Positions 30,313-30,987 of a stretch of 30,987 nucleotides of DNA are shown piece by piece (position 1 is the first letter of the stretch; each line of letters opens with the position of its first letter). Made by a program: the position numbers and the translations under genes. Source of the stretch: Apostichopus parvimensis (taxonomy: Eukaryota; Echinodermata; Holothuroidea; Aspidochirotida; Stichopodidae); the NCBI GenBank assembly GCA_000934455.1, contig KN882638.1, positions 5,100-36,086 on the forward strand, in the 5' to 3' direction. The notes beneath the pieces are model-generated. The model saw only the letters and a program-made list of their open reading frames with translations. It did not search any database and had not been told where the DNA came from.

Positions 30313-30504
30313 CAACCATTGAAACAATATATTTATAAGCAATCCAAGCTATGAAGTATGGATGGATGTGAAAGCGTACTGTTGTAGTGTAGTGTTTGTA
30401 ACTTTCCAGGACATGATTCTTAGTTTGATCAGACAACATGAAAACAATGTCAATGTCTATCATTGTCCTACTTGCATATAACACAAGGGGATATAATGAA
30501 GGGT

Positions 30505-30645
30505 CCAAAAATCGGGAACCGGGTACCCGAGAGCCGTTACCGTCGGGTATCCGGGTACCCGGAAAAAATTATTTACCCTCGTGTATCACAATTTTCAAGA
30601 AATTACATATTGGATGCTATAATAAATGAATTATATTCTCTACTG
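30505..30645 (-). mobile_element. Repeat copy B, inverted partner of copy A, in JADE intron 8
   Basis: Reads as the reverse complement of 28070-28209 at most positions, including CCGGGTACCCG and AAGAAATTACATATTGGATG. It lacks the outer ends of copy A, so it is truncated. It lies opposite to copy A across exons 7 and 8. Confidence 0.65.
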
Positions 30646-30987
30646 ACAATGTTTTCATGTTCAAATAAGTAGGTGTAAGATAAGGTATAAAACCTTCAAT
30701 AATTTCTATTTGCTTTTGTTTCTTTAATTGACTTGTTAATAACTTCATATAATTAACATTACTACTAACATCGCACTGCCGCCGCTGCTTATGCTTGCTT
30801 TCCACGTCTACTGGATCAGACCATAGAAATATCCAATTTAGCTCTTAAACAGTTGTTACTACTACTATCTTTTTTGCAGGCCCAAGGTTTGCATTAGCCG
30901 CGAAATTGCGCGATTCATGCAATTTGATCGCATTTGGAATAAACGATCAGTAAAAAGCCACTTGCGATTATTATTTTTTAGTTATCC

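Larger units (their letters stand above)
29649..30987 (+). other. JADE1: JADE intron 8, partial
   Basis: The next expected exon (family motif SGTKWVHVSC) is absent. Contains the G-rich minisatellite with its inverted partner and repeat copy B. An acceptor-like TTTTTTGCAG at 30890-30899 is followed by an open but non-JADE sequence. Confidence 0.6.

Noticed and set aside
30900-30987. Possible next JADE exon after TTTTTTGCAG
   Set aside because: It stays open in the right phase but encodes RPKVCISREIARF-like sequence instead of the SGTKWVHVSC motif expected at this point of JADE.

Overview
This is an AT-rich, intron-rich animal genomic segment carrying parts of two recognisable genes in head-to-head orientation. 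Protein-level similarity identifies SCOC (short coiled-coil protein, a Golgi and autophagy scaffold) on the minus strand and a JADE-family gene (scaffold of HBO1/KAT7 histone acetyltransferase complexes) on the plus strand. Introns of hundreds of bases to 9 kb, canonical GT-AG sites, an AATAAA poly(A) signal and many miniature transposons all point to a metazoan. The protein sequences and the repeat style suggest an invertebrate deuterostome, perhaps an echinoderm such as a sea cucumber. That placement is inference and was not tested.

Layout: positions 1-2440 are gene-poor sequence downstream of SCOC. SCOC runs from about 2440 to 11933 (minus) in five coding exons: 11933-11915, 10873-10823, 9471-9334, 8542-8404 and 2593-2557. 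All junctions are in phase and give 127 residues from the first ATG. The last intron (5.8 kb) holds a 0.5-kb satellite whose units carry a palindromic TAATCC homeodomain site. Positions 11934-14040 form the space between the two genes. It contains a hAT-type miniature element, a (TA)n tract, a second copy of sequence next to SCOC exon 1, and a 125-base assembly gap at 13609-13733.

JADE begins with a probable non-coding exon ending at 14193 and a short first coding exon (15778-15872, ATG at 15837). After a 9.1-kb intron come coding exons 25003-25196, 25962-26116, 26955-27013, 27815-27904, 28649-28711 and 29530-29648, all phase-compatible. They encode about 239 residues: the N-terminal EPC-like region, the complete first PHD finger and the start of the following zinc knuckle. 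The rest of JADE lies beyond the right edge.

No bacterial-type system, CRISPR array or full-length autonomous transposon is visible. The most interesting points are: a SCOC stop codon embedded in a consensus splice donor, which gives two possible C-termini; an inverted-repeat pair flanking the two JADE PHD exons, which could favour a circular RNA; the homeodomain-site satellite; a decayed hammerhead-ribozyme-like motif in a TSD-flanked insertion 38 bases upstream of a JADE exon; and several MITEs with clear terminal repeats and target duplications.
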